Assembly: GCA_016709025.1 (NCBI GenBank)
Contig: JADJEQ010000026.1
Location: 1-64,000, forward strand
Direction of reading: 5' to 3'
Source: Bacteroidales bacterium
GTDB taxonomy: Bacteria > Bacteroidota > Bacteroidia > Bacteroidales > Lentimicrobiaceae
DNA length: 64,000 bases
Position 1 is the first letter of the stretch; the number at the start of each line of letters is the position of its first letter. Made by a program: the position numbers and the translations under genes. Below, in pieces: positions 1 through 8,301 of this stretch. The notes under the pieces are model-generated. The model did not search any database, was not told the origin of the DNA, and saw nothing but the letters and a program-made list of their open reading frames with translations.

Positions 1-60
1 CTCCTCTTCGCTGCGGCGGGCAGGCTCGTCCCGTTTTGCGTCCCCCGCCCCCGTTTTTTT
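1..60. repeat. GC-rich intergenic repeat, end of an array entering the window
   Basis: The first 50 or so bases (CTCCTCTTCGCTGCGGCGGG and following) recur almost exactly at about 3730-3780 inside a composite array. The window therefore opens inside the same kind of intergenic array that follows the deacetylase pseudogene. No gene is visible here. Confidence 0.7.
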
Positions 61-163
61 TCAGACATTTACGCTGGTATTTAAAAGCCGGACCCGGTAA
101 ATATGGATTTCTACCACACAATCTATAAGAATCTCCTGACGGCCCTGCAATCGCAGGGTTTTT
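61..163 (+). repeat. 103-bp repeat copy 1: 5' end of a deacetylase-like gene ending in a terminator-like hairpin
   Basis: This segment is nearly identical to 4921-5024; I count three mismatches, at 71, 74 and 81. It carries an upstream region and then an ATG (103) opening a frame that starts MDFYHTIYKNLL, the same type of N-terminus as the deacetylase pseudogene at 1967. It ends with CCCTGC-AATC-GCAGGG followed by TTTTT (143-163), which looks like an intrinsic terminator. After the T-tract the two copies are unrelated. It is either a truncated gene remnant or a small duplicated leader with its terminator. Confidence 0.7.
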
Positions 164-217
164 CGTTTTCAGACAATAGCTTTTTCAGGTTTGGAAAAGA
201 TTTTTCAGCAGTGGAGG

Positions 218-250
218 TTGTGTCAGTTTTTCAAAAAAGGTTTATCTTTG
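218..250 (+). promoter_or_regulatory. Bacteroidota promoter for the abiE pair
   Basis: TATCTTTG at 243-250 matches the -7 consensus TAnnTTTG. A TTG at 218-220 lies 22 bases upstream as a -33 element. The predicted start of transcription is near 257, about 16 bases before the AbiEi ATG at 273. Confidence 0.6.
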
Positions 251-272
251 GTATTGATATTATACAATAACT

Positions 273-1028
273 ATGATACCAGCCACAAAGATAAACCAAT
301 TGCTTCAGGATTTGCCTTACGGATCGGTTCTTTTATCCGGTTGGTTAAATGAACAAGGCTATTCTTTTTCTTTACAGCAGAGCTACAGGCGCAGTGGATG
401 GCTGGTTTCTATCGGCAAGGGAGCAATGGTCAGGGCGGGTCATAAGTTAATATTAGCCGGTAGCATAAATGCACTTCAACAGCAAGCGGGTCTGGATCTT
501 CACATCGGCGGCCGGACAGCGCTGGGGCTGCTGGGCTATGCTCATTACCTTGAGATCAACAGAAGCCAGACATTATTGTTTACCGGCCGCACTACGCATA
601 TACCAGCCTGGCTTGAAAGCAATAGCTGGGATAGTAGTCCAATGGTCATACGAACATCTTTTATGCCCCGGGAAACCGGGTTGCAGGATATTGATATGAA
701 CGGCATTACTGTAAGAATATCAACGCCTGTAAGAGCTTATCTTGAGTGCCTCTTCCTGGCTCCTGACCGTTTTGATCTGACAGAGGCGTGGGAAATCATG
801 CAGGGACTCAATACCTTGCAGCCCGGGGTGGTAAGGCAGTTGCTTATGCAATGTAAATCGGTAAAAGTGAAGCGTTTGTTTTTGTTTTTAGCCGGAAAGG
901 CTGGTCATAACTGGTTCAGCAAACTGGATATCGGTGAAATTGATCTTGGGAAAGGAAAAAGAAGGTTGGTTAAGAACGGGATCTACAATGCCAGGTATCA
1001 GATAACTCTTCCTGAAAATTTAGCATAG
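273..1028 (+). CDS. AbiEi-family antitoxin (type IV toxin-antitoxin)
   Basis: A 251-residue protein resembling the AbiEi family: an N-terminal winged-helix-type segment (about 1-75, opening MIPATKINQLLQDLPYG) followed by the AbiEi C-terminal domain. In this family the antitoxin represses its own operon and counters the AbiEii nucleotidyltransferase; such pairs can act as abortive-infection phage defence. The next gene begins at a GTG overlapping this TAG stop by one base (1028), the coupling expected of a toxin-antitoxin pair. A good -7 element lies just upstream. The family call rests on overall pattern and on the partner's clear motifs. Confidence 0.75.
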   Translation: MIPATKINQLLQDLPYGSVLLSGWLNEQGYSFSLQQSYRRSGWLVSIGKGAMVRAGHKLILAGSINALQQQAGLDLHIGGRTALGLLGYAHYLEINRSQTLLFTGRTTHIPAWLESNSWDSSPMVIRTSFMPRETGLQDIDMNGITVRISTPVRAYLECLFLAPDRFDLTEAWEIMQGLNTLQPGVVRQLLMQCKSVKVKRLFLFLAGKAGHNWFSKLDIGEIDLGKGKRRLVKNGIYNARYQITLPENLA

Positions 1029-1982
1029 TGGAAAGAATCTTTTATAATCAGGTAGATTTGTTATTGCGAATATTGCCGGAAATCGCGAAAGACAGGGACT
1101 TTGCCCTTCATGGTGGTACGGCCATAAACATGTTTATTTATAATATGCCGCGCCTTTCAGTGGATATTGATTTGACCTGGGTGCCTTTTTGGTGAAAGGG
1201 ATGAAGATCTGGGAAAAATCAAAAATGGGTTGTTGGCTTTGTCTGTCCGCCTGGGTAAGGCGTTACCTGGCATAACAATTAGAGAACCGGTTAACCAGGA
1301 TGATGAATTGAAACTATACTGTTCTCGCGCAGGCGTAAATGTTAAAGTGGAAGTGAATACGATTAACAGGGGTGTATCAGGTGCAACGGTAATAATGCCA
1401 TTGTGTGAAAAGGCGCGAACAACTTTCGGAAGTTATATTGAAATGCAGTTGGTGCCTGTTCATCAACTTTTCGGTGGAAAATTGGTAGCAGCCCTCGACC
1501 GGCAGCATCCCCGCGATTTGTTCGATTGCCGGAATTTATTTAATTCAGACGAGGAAGTGAGCAATATTGTCAAGGGGTTTATTTTCTGCATGTTAAGCAG
1601 TAAAAGGCCGTTTCACGAATTACTTCAACCACATTTTATAGATCAGCGTCCGGTTTTCAATAGTCAGTTCCATGGAATGACAAATGAAGAATTTACATGG
1701 GACATGTTCGAAAAGACCCGCCTCGCAATTGTTAATAAAGTAAGGTCATCTTTCACAATGGCTGACAAAGAACTGCTGAGGAGTTTTGCTTCCGGAAAAC
1801 CTGAATGGATAGGTGAGGACTGGAGCGTTTATCCGGGAATACGCTGGAAATTACAGAATATCCTGAAGCTGAAAGCAACGAACAATATTAAATTCAGAGA
1901 ACTCCAGAAACAACTTGATGATGTTCTTGAGCAAGATGACCTGGGATTTATGGCAAACTACCCGGAATGGACTTTACTATAA
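1028..1982 (+). pseudogene. AbiEii-family nucleotidyltransferase toxin, frameshifted
   Basis: Reading from GTG 1028, the frame gives the AbiEii hallmarks: HGGTAINMF at about residues 28-36 and SVDIDL with two acidic metal-binding residues at about 45 and 47. It then stops at TGA 1193-1195. Removing one T from the five-T run at 1186-1190 restores VPFGERDEDLGKIKNG and continues without interruption to 1982, about 317 residues in all, a normal length for the family. The C-terminal part keeps HQLFGGKLVAALDRQHPRDL, also typical. AbiEii toxins are GTP-binding nucleotidyltransferases that arrest growth. The break is either a real inactivating mutation or a homopolymer sequencing error. The end overlaps the next gene's start by 16 bases. 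Confidence 0.8.
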
Positions 1983-2062
1983 TAATATATCAGCAATTAC
2001 TGAATACCTTGCTCTCGCAGGGTTTTTCGTTTATTACTGTTGCAACGTACGCTGAGGCTAAG

Positions 2063-2320
2063 ACTGAGGTTAAGGTTAAGGTTAAGGTTGAGCCTACCTG
2101 GCTGACAAATCAATCTGACATGTCAAATTCGTTTAGCCAGTCAGACAGGGTTGAGGGGATTCTGCTCAGCTTCAGCCTGAATTTTCTATTCAAACTCAGC
2201 CTCTTTTTTCTGAACCTCAACCTGAACCTTTTTCTTCTTCTCAACCTCAACCTGAACCTCAACCTCTTTTTTCTTCTGAACCTCAACCTTGTCACGCTGA
2301 GCGGAGTCGAAGCGCTCAAC
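2063..2320. repeat. Low-complexity insertion A inside the deacetylase gene
   Basis: It begins with TTAAGG-type hexamer repeats (GAGGTTAAGGTTAAGGTT). Next comes a unique stretch and a core GATTCTGCTCAGCTTCAGCC, then long CCTCAACCTGAACC tracts that are roughly the complement of the opening. The last part carries CTGAGCGGAGTCGAAG, a word seen in other gaps of this window. The core is shared with insertion B 500 bases downstream. Both ends would pair, so the transcript could fold into a long imperfect hairpin. Confidence 0.65.
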
Positions 2321-2654
2321 CTTTTATCCTCCTCCGTCACGATGTGGAAGCAAAGTACGGCAATGCGCTGAAAATTGCGAGGGTTCAACATCAGATGGGG
2401 ATAAAGGGCACCTATTTTTTCAGGATCTATCCGCACAGGGGCAATGAGGAGGTAATCCGTGAAATTGCCGCCATGGGGCATGAAATCGGTTACCACTACG
2501 ATGATCTGAGCGAATGCAAAGGCGACTATGCAAAGGCGATACAGCGTTTTCAGCAAAACCTGGAATACCTGAGGCAGTTTGGCCCGGTGACTTCCGCTAC
2601 CATGGAAGGGGCGCCGCTTTCTAAATTTGATAACAGGGATTTATGGGGAAAGGC

Positions 2655-2798
2655 GATGGGAGAGGGTGAGGTTAAGGTTAAGGTTAAGGTTGAGGCTGAG
2701 GGGAATCCTGCTCAGCTTCAGCCTGATTTTTCTGTTCAACCTCAATCTGAACCTTTTCTTCTGCTCAACCTCAGCCTCAACCTCAACCTTTTTCTTCA
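2655..2798. repeat. Low-complexity insertion B inside the deacetylase gene
   Basis: A shorter relative of insertion A: GAGGTTAAGGTTAAGGTTAA opening, the core AATCCTGCTCAGCTTCAGCC, then CCTCAACCTGAACC-like tracts. It sits between the deacetylase DLWGKA and RANFYHY codons and shifts the frame. A third, smaller tract of the same words lies at about 30,687-30,717, outside any gene. Confidence 0.65.
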
Positions 2799-3161
2799 GC
2801 ACGAGCTAATTTCTACCACTATACTGACTTCGGCATTCTGACAGAACCTTACTTTGACGTGGATTTCAACGAAATCTTCTACCTTACGGATACCGGGCGG
2901 TGTTGGGATGGATCCCGGTTCAATGTGCGCGACAAAGCCACCAAAGAAAACCCGGTCACCAATCCGGCATTTCTTCAACTCCGATACCACTCCACCCACG
3001 ACATCATCAAAGCTGTAAGCGATGGCAGCTTCCCCGGGCAGGCCATGTTAAATTTCCATCCCCAGCGCTGGAACGATGCATTTGTCCCATGGATGAAGGA
3101 GTTTGTGTGGCAGAATGTGAAGAATCAGGGGAAGAGGGTTTTGTTGGCAGTAAGGAAGTGA

Positions 3162-3885
3162 AAGGAGAGTGAGAGAAGGGGGGAGTGAGAGATGAAGGAG
3201 TAGAGAAAAGTGAGTGAGTGTGAAAAGTGAAGAGTGAAAAGTGAAGTACTGAGATGAAAAATCAAAAGTTAGATATGAAAAAAGTGAAGAGTGAAAAGTG
3301 AGAAATGAGTAGTGAGTAGTGAGTAGTGAGTAGTGAGTGAAGAAAGTGAAGAGTGAAGAGTGAAAAGTGAAGAGTGAAAAGTGAGAGATGAGTAGTGAGT
3401 TGTGAGAGATGAAAAATAACCTACCAGGTCTTCTTCCGACCTGTTAGGTTTAACGGGTTAAGTGAGTGGTGAAAGGCGAAAAGAGTGAGAGAAGGGGGGA
3501 GTGAGAGATGAGTAGTGAGAGTGAGAGAAAGAGAGGAAGGAGAGTGAAGAGAGTGAAAAGTGAGAGTGAAGAGTGAAAGTGACAGATGAGAAGCGAGAAA
3601 TTTAAAATGAAAATGCGGCGGCGGCCGTTGCGCCCTGTCCCTTAAGAGTGAAGAGTGAAAAGTGAAAAGTGAAAAGTGACAGATGAGAAAGCGGGAAATA
3701 TAAAATGAAAAATGCGTCCCCCGTCCCCCGCCTCCTCTTCGCTGCGGCGGGCAGGCTCGTCCCGTTTTGCGTCCCTCGTCCCTTTTTGAAGTGAAGACTG
3801 AAAAGTGAAGAGTGAAAAGTGAAGATGAGAAAGCGGGAAAATACAAATGAAAAATGCGTCCCCCGTCCCTCGTCTCCACAAACAG
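3162..3885. repeat. 7-bp-period purine array with GC-rich composite units
   Basis: Mostly GAGTAGT and GTGAAGA/GTGAAAA heptamers. From about 3575 they form a composite unit, repeated about three times: the GTGAAGAGTGAAAAG run, then GAGAAAGCGGGAAAT, then AAAAATGCGTCCCCCGTCCC. The apparent frames on both strands are repeat artefacts. No gene is supported in this 800-base gap. Confidence 0.8.
3418..3450. repeat. AACCTGTTAGGTT hairpin repeat, copy 1
   Basis: AACCTACCAGGTC-TTCTTCC-GACCTGTTAGGTT is an inverted repeat with 13-base arms. It sits inside the purine array. Related copies are at 20,773-20,805 and 20,852-20,885. Confidence 0.7.
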
Positions 3886-3966
3886 TGCAGTAATTAGTGA
3901 TTAACAAAAAGTGAGTTATGAGTAAAGAGGCAACAAATATTTACTAATTTTGTAATAAAAAAAACG

Positions 3967-4197
3967 ATGGGGACAACATCATACAAAAGGACGTACAGTT
4001 TGTCTTTCTCATTCGATGAAATATTAAAACTCATAAAATCGTTCTCAATTGAGGACAAAGTGAGATTGGAAAAGGAATTAGAGAAGGAAACCCTTGTGTA
4101 CAGGGCTCTTAAATTATCCGAAAAGGTAAAGAAAAATGACCTGTCTATGGAAGATATTGTTGCGGAAGTTTCAGTTTATAGGTCTGAGCAGAAATAA
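3967..4197 (+). CDS. Small antitoxin-like protein upstream of a PIN toxin
   Basis: A 76-residue charged, helical protein (contains FDEILKLIKSFSIEDKVRLEK and ends EDIVAEVSVYRSEQK). I recognise the general pattern of small Bacteroidota proteins encoded just before PIN-domain toxins, but no named DNA-binding fold. It lies 5 bases before the PIN gene. TAATTTTG at 3945-3952 is a good -7 element about 15 bases before the ATG; I see no clear -33. Antitoxin function is inferred from size and position. Confidence 0.6.
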   Translation: MGTTSYKRTYSLSFSFDEILKLIKSFSIEDKVRLEKELEKETLVYRALKLSEKVKKNDLSMEDIVAEVSVYRSEQK

Positions 4198-4202
4198 AAG
4201 CA

Positions 4203-4707
4203 ATGCAAAATGAAGTATTTATTCTGGATAGTAATATCTGGATTAGCTATGTGATTACAAAGCGTCTGCATCGATTGGTTTCGATAATACTGGACCAGAA
4301 TCTGACCATTCTTACCAGTAAGCAACTGCAGGAAGAGATCGCAACTGTTTTGGCTCGTCCAAAGTTTAAAAGTATAAACGTTGCTTTGAGCAAGCGTTAA
4401 CGAGGAATTGTTGCAATTCACCTGATCCATTAAAACATAGTGGTGCTTACAATTCCTATCGTTCAATTGGGTCAAACATAGTGATATTGCTGAAGTAATG
4501 GCAATTCATTTAAAACTTTGCCGGATTGTGGTGGTCAACGACACAGTTTCCCAACTCACAGACCCAAAGGATAATTTTTTGATCAGTTTATATAAAACAG
4601 GTAATGCTACATTTTTAGTTTCAGGTGATAAAGAATTGCTTCATGAAGCATCGAACCTGGGTTGCAGGGTAATGACACTTAAAGAGTTTGAAATAATAGG
4701 CCCATGA
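4203..4707 (+). pseudogene. PIN-domain toxin (VapC-like), interrupted
   Basis: The first part (4203-4370) has the PIN start FILDSNIWISYVI with its conserved Asp, then SKQLQEEIATVLARPKF. The second part, in another frame, reads DIAEVMAIHLKLCRIVVVND, then DPKDNFLISL and LVSGDKELL, the later acidic motifs of the family. About 110 bases without homology separate them and introduce stops. Removing that segment would give a PIN protein of normal length, about 130 residues. PIN toxins are Mg-dependent ribonucleases. Probably inactive, leaving an orphan antitoxin. Confidence 0.75.
4372..4480. mobile_element. Small insertion with inverted repeats inside the PIN gene
   Basis: The segment contains AACGAGGAATTGT (4399-4411) and ACAATTCCTATCGTT (4449-4463), which pair except for a 2-base gap. 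It also holds a second short hairpin, AACGTTGC..GCAAGCGTT (4378-4399). It interrupts an otherwise recognisable PIN frame. No clear target duplication is visible, so exact ends are uncertain. Could be a MITE-like or REP-like element. Confidence 0.45.
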
Positions 4708-4709
4708 CA

Positions 4710-4920
4710 TCATCCGGCATCCAGATCAGGGATTGTATGTTGCAGTGTGTAAGTTTGACCTTCTACTTATAGCTCATGACTCTCTCTCCCTTTCTCTTAC
4801 TCGCCCCTTCCTTCTCTCACCCCTTCTCTCCCTCACCCCTTCATCACCCATCGGATTCACAATTGCTCCAGGCAAACGACGAAGTATCCAAAGTAGGATA
4901 GTGCCTGGCACCGTTTTATT
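4710..4920. other. Intergenic pyrimidine-rich tract
   Basis: CTCTCTCCC / CTCACCCCTT runs at about 4780-4850, then a palindromic GTGCCTGGCAC at about 4900. A similar pyrimidine tract lies on the other side of repeat copy 2, at about 5178-5238. No coding signal. Confidence 0.5.
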
Positions 4921-5024
4921 TCAGACATTTGCGCCGGTATATAAAAGCCGGACCCGGTAAATATGGATTTCTACCACACAATCTATAAGAATCTCCTGAC
5001 GGCCCTGCAATCGCAGGGTTTTTT
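4921..5024 (+). repeat. 103-bp repeat copy 2 with terminator-like hairpin
   Basis: A near-perfect duplicate of 61-163. It has the same upstream bases, the same ATG (4963) and N-terminal codons, and ends with CCCTGC-AATC-GCAGGG plus six Ts (5003-5024). Sequence after the T-tract is unrelated to copy 1. Confidence 0.7.
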
Positions 5025-5352
5025 ATTTCATACACAATTGAATAAATTGTTACTTTGTGAACTGGTAATACGACAAATTGGTATGTTTGGTTCACAAGAT
5101 AATAGAACAGATATAGTTCTGACCTTGTACAGGGATATCAGGACTGTATTCGGAAATTGTCGTTGAGTGTTTCATCTTTCCCTGCCTCCCTCCCTCACCC
5201 TTTCACTCCCTCACCCCTGCTCTCCCTCGCCCCTCCTTTGTTGTGAAGTAAATTTTAGATATTAACATACGCAGTAATGCGTTACGCTGATTTGCGTAAT
5301 ATTAGTGAATAAAATATTTCAGGATTTATTTATCACATAAGCTAAACATTTT

Positions 5353-5360
5353 TAATTTTG
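5353..5360 (+). promoter_or_regulatory. -7 element for the first DUF4143 ATPase
   Basis: TAATTTTG fits TAnnTTTG, 33 bases before the ATG at 5394. No obvious TTTG at -33. Confidence 0.45.
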
Positions 5361-5393
5361 TCAATAGTTTAATGTACAAACTATACTTCAGAT

Positions 5394-6596
5394 ATGCAGG
5401 AAGAAATAATTATCCGTAAAAAATACCTTGGCAAGCTGATTCCATTTATTGGCAAACAACTTATAAAAGTGCTGACCGGCCAGCGACGGGTGGGGAAAAG
5501 CTATGTGTTAAAGCATCTGATGCTACACATTCGTGAAATTGATTCCGGAGGGAATATCATTTACATTAATAAGGAAGATCTGGGTTTTTCGGGCATCAAA
5601 ACTGCTGATGACCTCCATGAATATGTTATCCAAAATACCAAAGCCGGCTTAATGAATTATGTGTGTATTGATGAAATCCAGGAAATCGAACAGTTCGAAA
5701 ATGCATTGAGAAGTTTGCTCCTGAACCCGATTTACGATTTATACATCACAGGCAGTAACGCAAATTTATTATCGGGCGAGTTGGCTACTTTACTGAGTGG
5801 ACGTTTCATTGAGATTCCCATTCAAAGCTTATCTTACCCTGAATTCCTGAATTTTCACAAACTTGAAAATACCCAAAACGCATTAATGTTGTTTCTGAAA
5901 TATGGTGGTATGCCATATCTGAAGCATCTTGAACTATCAGATGAAATTGTTTTCGGTTATCTTAAAGGAATATACAGCACGATCATTTATCGTGATGTAA
6001 TTATGAGGCAGGATATACGCAGCAGCGCATTTCTTGAAAATCTGGTTGTTTTTCTGGCTGATAATATCGGACAATTATTTTCGGCAAAAAAGATCAGCGA
6101 CTATCTGAAATCGCAAAAAACCAACATAGCGACTTCTCAGATAATCCATTACCTTTCCCATTTATCAAATGCTTTTTTGATTCACAAAGTGCCACGCTAC
6201 GATATTGTGGGTAAGCGTATTTTTGAAATTGGTGATAAGTTTTACTTTGAAGATTTAGGATTACGCAACACTATTTTTCAATACAGAGTTTCTGATATTG
6301 GAAAAATAATGGAAAATGCAGTTTATCATCATTTAAAGTTTAATGATTATGAAGTAAAAATAGGGCAGATCGGGTCGAATGAAATTGACTTTGTGGCACG
6401 GCGAAAAGGGGAACTTCTGTATGTACAGGTTTGCTACCTGCTTCATGATGAAGCAACCATTGCCCGGGAATTCGGCAACCTCGAAAAGATAAAGGATAAT
6501 TACCCAAAGATGGTTATTTCAATGGATGAATTCTCCGGAGATACACATAAGGGTATTCAGCATATTAATTTGAGGGATTTTCTTTCAATGGAGTAG
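5394..6596 (+). CDS. AAA_14 / DUF4143 family ATPase
   Basis: A 400-residue protein with an N-terminal P-loop ATPase (Walker A GQRRVGKSYVL at about 29-39, Walker B YVCIDEIQE near residue 90, sensor-like TGSNANLLSGE) and a C-terminal DUF4143 domain with a restriction-nuclease-like core (NEIDFVARRKGELLYVQVCY near 325-345). The family is widespread, often multi-copy and strain-variable in Bacteroidota; its physiological role is unsettled. The gene stands alone between repeat tracts. Its stop codon (ATG GAG TAG) is the first heptamer of the GAGTAGT array that follows. A second family member lies just downstream. Confidence 0.85.
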   Translation: MQEEIIIRKKYLGKLIPFIGKQLIKVLTGQRRVGKSYVLKHLMLHIREIDSGGNIIYINKEDLGFSGIKTADDLHEYVIQNTKAGLMNYVCIDEIQEIEQFENALRSLLLNPIYDLYITGSNANLLSGELATLLSGRFIEIPIQSLSYPEFLNFHKLENTQNALMLFLKYGGMPYLKHLELSDEIVFGYLKGIYSTIIYRDVIMRQDIRSSAFLENLVVFLADNIGQLFSAKKISDYLKSQKTNIATSQIIHYLSHLSNAFLIHKVPRYDIVGKRIFEIGDKFYFEDLGLRNTIFQYRVSDIGKIMENAVYHHLKFNDYEVKIGQIGSNEIDFVARRKGELLYVQVCYLLHDEATIAREFGNLEKIKDNYPKMVISMDEFSGDTHKGIQHINLRDFLSME

Positions 6597-6760
6597 TGAG
6601 TAGTGAGTAGTGAGTTAGTGAGTAGTGAGTAGTGAGTAGTGAGTGAAGAAAGTGAAGAGAGTGAAGAGTGAAGAGTGAAAAGTGAAGTGAAGGGGTGAGT
6701 GGGAGAAGGGGTGAAGGGGAGAGAAAATATCTCGCTACGCCCTGAAAGGGCAACTTAACA
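6597..6760. repeat. GAGTAGT/GTGAAGA heptamer array
   Basis: It starts at the stop codon of the preceding gene with GAGTAGT units, passes into GTGAAGA units, and ends near a CGCCCTGAAAGGGC palindrome (about 6737-6752), a word also seen at 14,215 and 14,393. Confidence 0.75.
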
Positions 6761-6923
6761 AAGCCAGGCAAACGCTATAATTTCCTAATTTATGCCCAAT
6801 GAAATGCCTGAAAAATGCACAATGATTTCGCTGAAAAATGCTCTATGATGGATGGGCATTGGAAAAACAAAATCAGGCTTCAGTTATTGATTTGGTAAAA
6901 CGTTAAAACAGTCTCAATAATGG

Positions 6924-6955
6924 TTTGGATAAAGTGAATTATCTTTATATTTTTG
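6924..6955 (+). promoter_or_regulatory. Strong Bacteroidota promoter, near-leaderless
   Basis: TTTG at 6924-6927, a 20-base spacer, then TATTTTTG at 6948-6955: a full match to the -33/-7 consensus. Transcription should start near 6962, only about 5 bases before the ATG at 6967. Confidence 0.7.
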
Positions 6956-6966
6956 CATAAAAAACG

Positions 6967-8301
6967 ATGAGGTATCTTCGAAGAAATATTGAAAACCAGT
7001 TGAATACCTGGAAAAATGAACAGGATCGTTTTCCGCTGCTGATACGTGGGGCCCGCCAGGTTGGAAAATCATTCCTGGTAAGGCAGTTCGGGAAGCAATT
7101 TCAATATTATATCGAACTGAATATGGAGCTTGATCCCGGGCTTGGCAGAGTGTTCGACGGTAGTCTTGAGCCACACAGGATATGCGATGAATTGTCGGTG
7201 ATATACAACACACCGGTTGAACCCGGGAAAACGTTGTTGTTTATTGATGAGATACAAGCTTGTTTACGGGCAGTTTCATCGTTGCGGTTTTTTTATGAGC
7301 AGTATCCAGATCTTCATGTAATAGCAGCAGGATCACTTCTGGAATTTGCTTTGTCGGAGCTTCCCTCTTTTGGTGTCGGTCGCGTACGTTCCCTTTTTCT
7401 TTATCCGTTTTCGTTTAATGAGTTTTTACTTGCGGTTGGTGAAAACAGGTTGCTTGAAGCCATTCAAAATGCGGGTCCCGATCATCCATTACCGGAACTG
7501 GTCCACCAAAAGGCGCTTGGCTTGTATAAACGTTTCATCCTTATAGGTGGCATGCCGAAAGTAGTTTCCTGGTATGTGGAAACAGGAAACTTACTAAAGT
7601 GTCAGGAAGTGTTGGATGATCTGGTTATTTCGTTGCAGGATGATTTTGCAAAATACAAAAAGCGCGTATCATCTATTATGCTCAGAGAAGTTTTCAATTC
7701 TGTAGTAGCTCAGCAAGGGAATAAGTTCGTTTACAAAAAGGCAACACCAGATTTAAACAGGTTGCAGGTGAAAACGTGCCTGGAGCTGTTGTCCATGGCC
7801 GGATTAATTTATCCGGTAACACACACTTCGGCAAATGGGATTCCTCTGGGAGCTGAAATAAATGACAAATTTCGTAAGTATATTGTATTTGACTCAGGGA
7901 TCTTTCAGCGAATTTCAGGTCTTGAATTAGCCGGTATTTTTTTAAACACAGATTTTGAATCAATCAACAAAGGTGCAATTGCCGAATTGTTTGTTGGCCT
8001 GGAATTATTAAAAATATCCAATAAAAGAAATGAATTGTATTATTGGCAACGCGAATCCAGAAACAGTCAGGCTGAAGTGGATTATCTGGTGCAAAAAAGT
8101 ACTGCAATTATTCCGATAGAAGTGAAATCAGGCAAAAAGGGAAGTATGCAAAGCATGTTTTTATTTTTAAAAGAAAAAAAACTCAGTATAGGTATCAGGG
8201 TTTCGCAGGAGAATTTTTCGGAATACGATCAAATAAGGGTGTACCCGATTTATGCAGTTGGAAATATCTTGTCAGTTGCTGGTGAAGGGAGTAGTGAGTA
8301 G
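6967..8301 (+). CDS. AAA_14 / DUF4143 family ATPase, second copy
   Basis: A 444-residue protein with the same architecture as the gene at 5394 but a different subgroup: Walker A GARQVGKSFLV (about 28-38), Walker B TLLFIDEIQ (about 90-98), AAGSLLEFAL, then a DUF4143 half ending with EVDYLVQ and IPIEVKSGKKGS, the restriction-fold-type acidic/lysine motif. The last residues (GEGSSE) and the stop codon are encoded by the GAGTAGT array, so the array has replaced or extended the native 3' end. Monocistronic. Role unknown. Confidence 0.85.
   Translation: MRYLRRNIENQLNTWKNEQDRFPLLIRGARQVGKSFLVRQFGKQFQYYIELNMELDPGLGRVFDGSLEPHRICDELSVIYNTPVEPGKTLLFIDEIQACLRAVSSLRFFYEQYPDLHVIAAGSLLEFALSELPSFGVGRVRSLFLYPFSFNEFLLAVGENRLLEAIQNAGPDHPLPELVHQKALGLYKRFILIGGMPKVVSWYVETGNLLKCQEVLDDLVISLQDDFAKYKKRVSSIMLREVFNSVVAQQGNKFVYKKATPDLNRLQVKTCLELLSMAGLIYPVTHTSANGIPLGAEINDKFRKYIVFDSGIFQRISGLELAGIFLNTDFESINKGAIAELFVGLELLKISNKRNELYYWQRESRNSQAEVDYLVQKSTAIIPIEVKSGKKGSMQSMFLFLKEKKLSIGIRVSQENFSEYDQIRVYPIYAVGNILSVAGEGSSE

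Larger units (their letters stand above)
1967..3161 (+). pseudogene. Polysaccharide-deacetylase-like gene, broken by two related insertions
   Basis: Three pieces in three different frames make one protein. The N-terminus at 1967 reads MDFTIIIYQQLLNTLLSQGF. The middle (from about 2323) reads FILLRHDVEAKYGNALKIAR and includes GTYFFRI and GHEIGYHYDDL. The C-terminus (from about 2799) reads ARANFYHYTDFGILTEPYF through NFHPQRW to the stop at 3161. HDV and the GHEIGYH segment match the NodB-fold deacetylase family; catalysis is not proven. Low-complexity elements at about 2063-2320 and 2655-2798 separate the pieces and shift the frame, so no full product is expected. The stop codon runs straight into a GTGAGAG-rich array. 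Confidence 0.75.

Noticed and set aside
2110..2556. Arginine-rich minus-strand frame (RLRFRLRLRRRKR)
   Set aside because: It is the complement of the CCTCAACC/GAACCT tracts of insertion A, overlapping the deacetylase middle part.
2063..2798. Telomere-like TTAAGG/GGTTAA repeats
   Set aside because: Only a few units, inside a gene, in the middle of a window; there is no sign of a replicon end.
3421..3907. Overlapping minus-strand frames rich in Ser, Leu and Phe
   Set aside because: Products of heptamer arrays read in different frames; no homology, no start signals.
4890..4915. GTGCCTGGCAC palindrome as a recombination site
   Set aside because: Only one copy is in the window, with no recombinase and no partner site.
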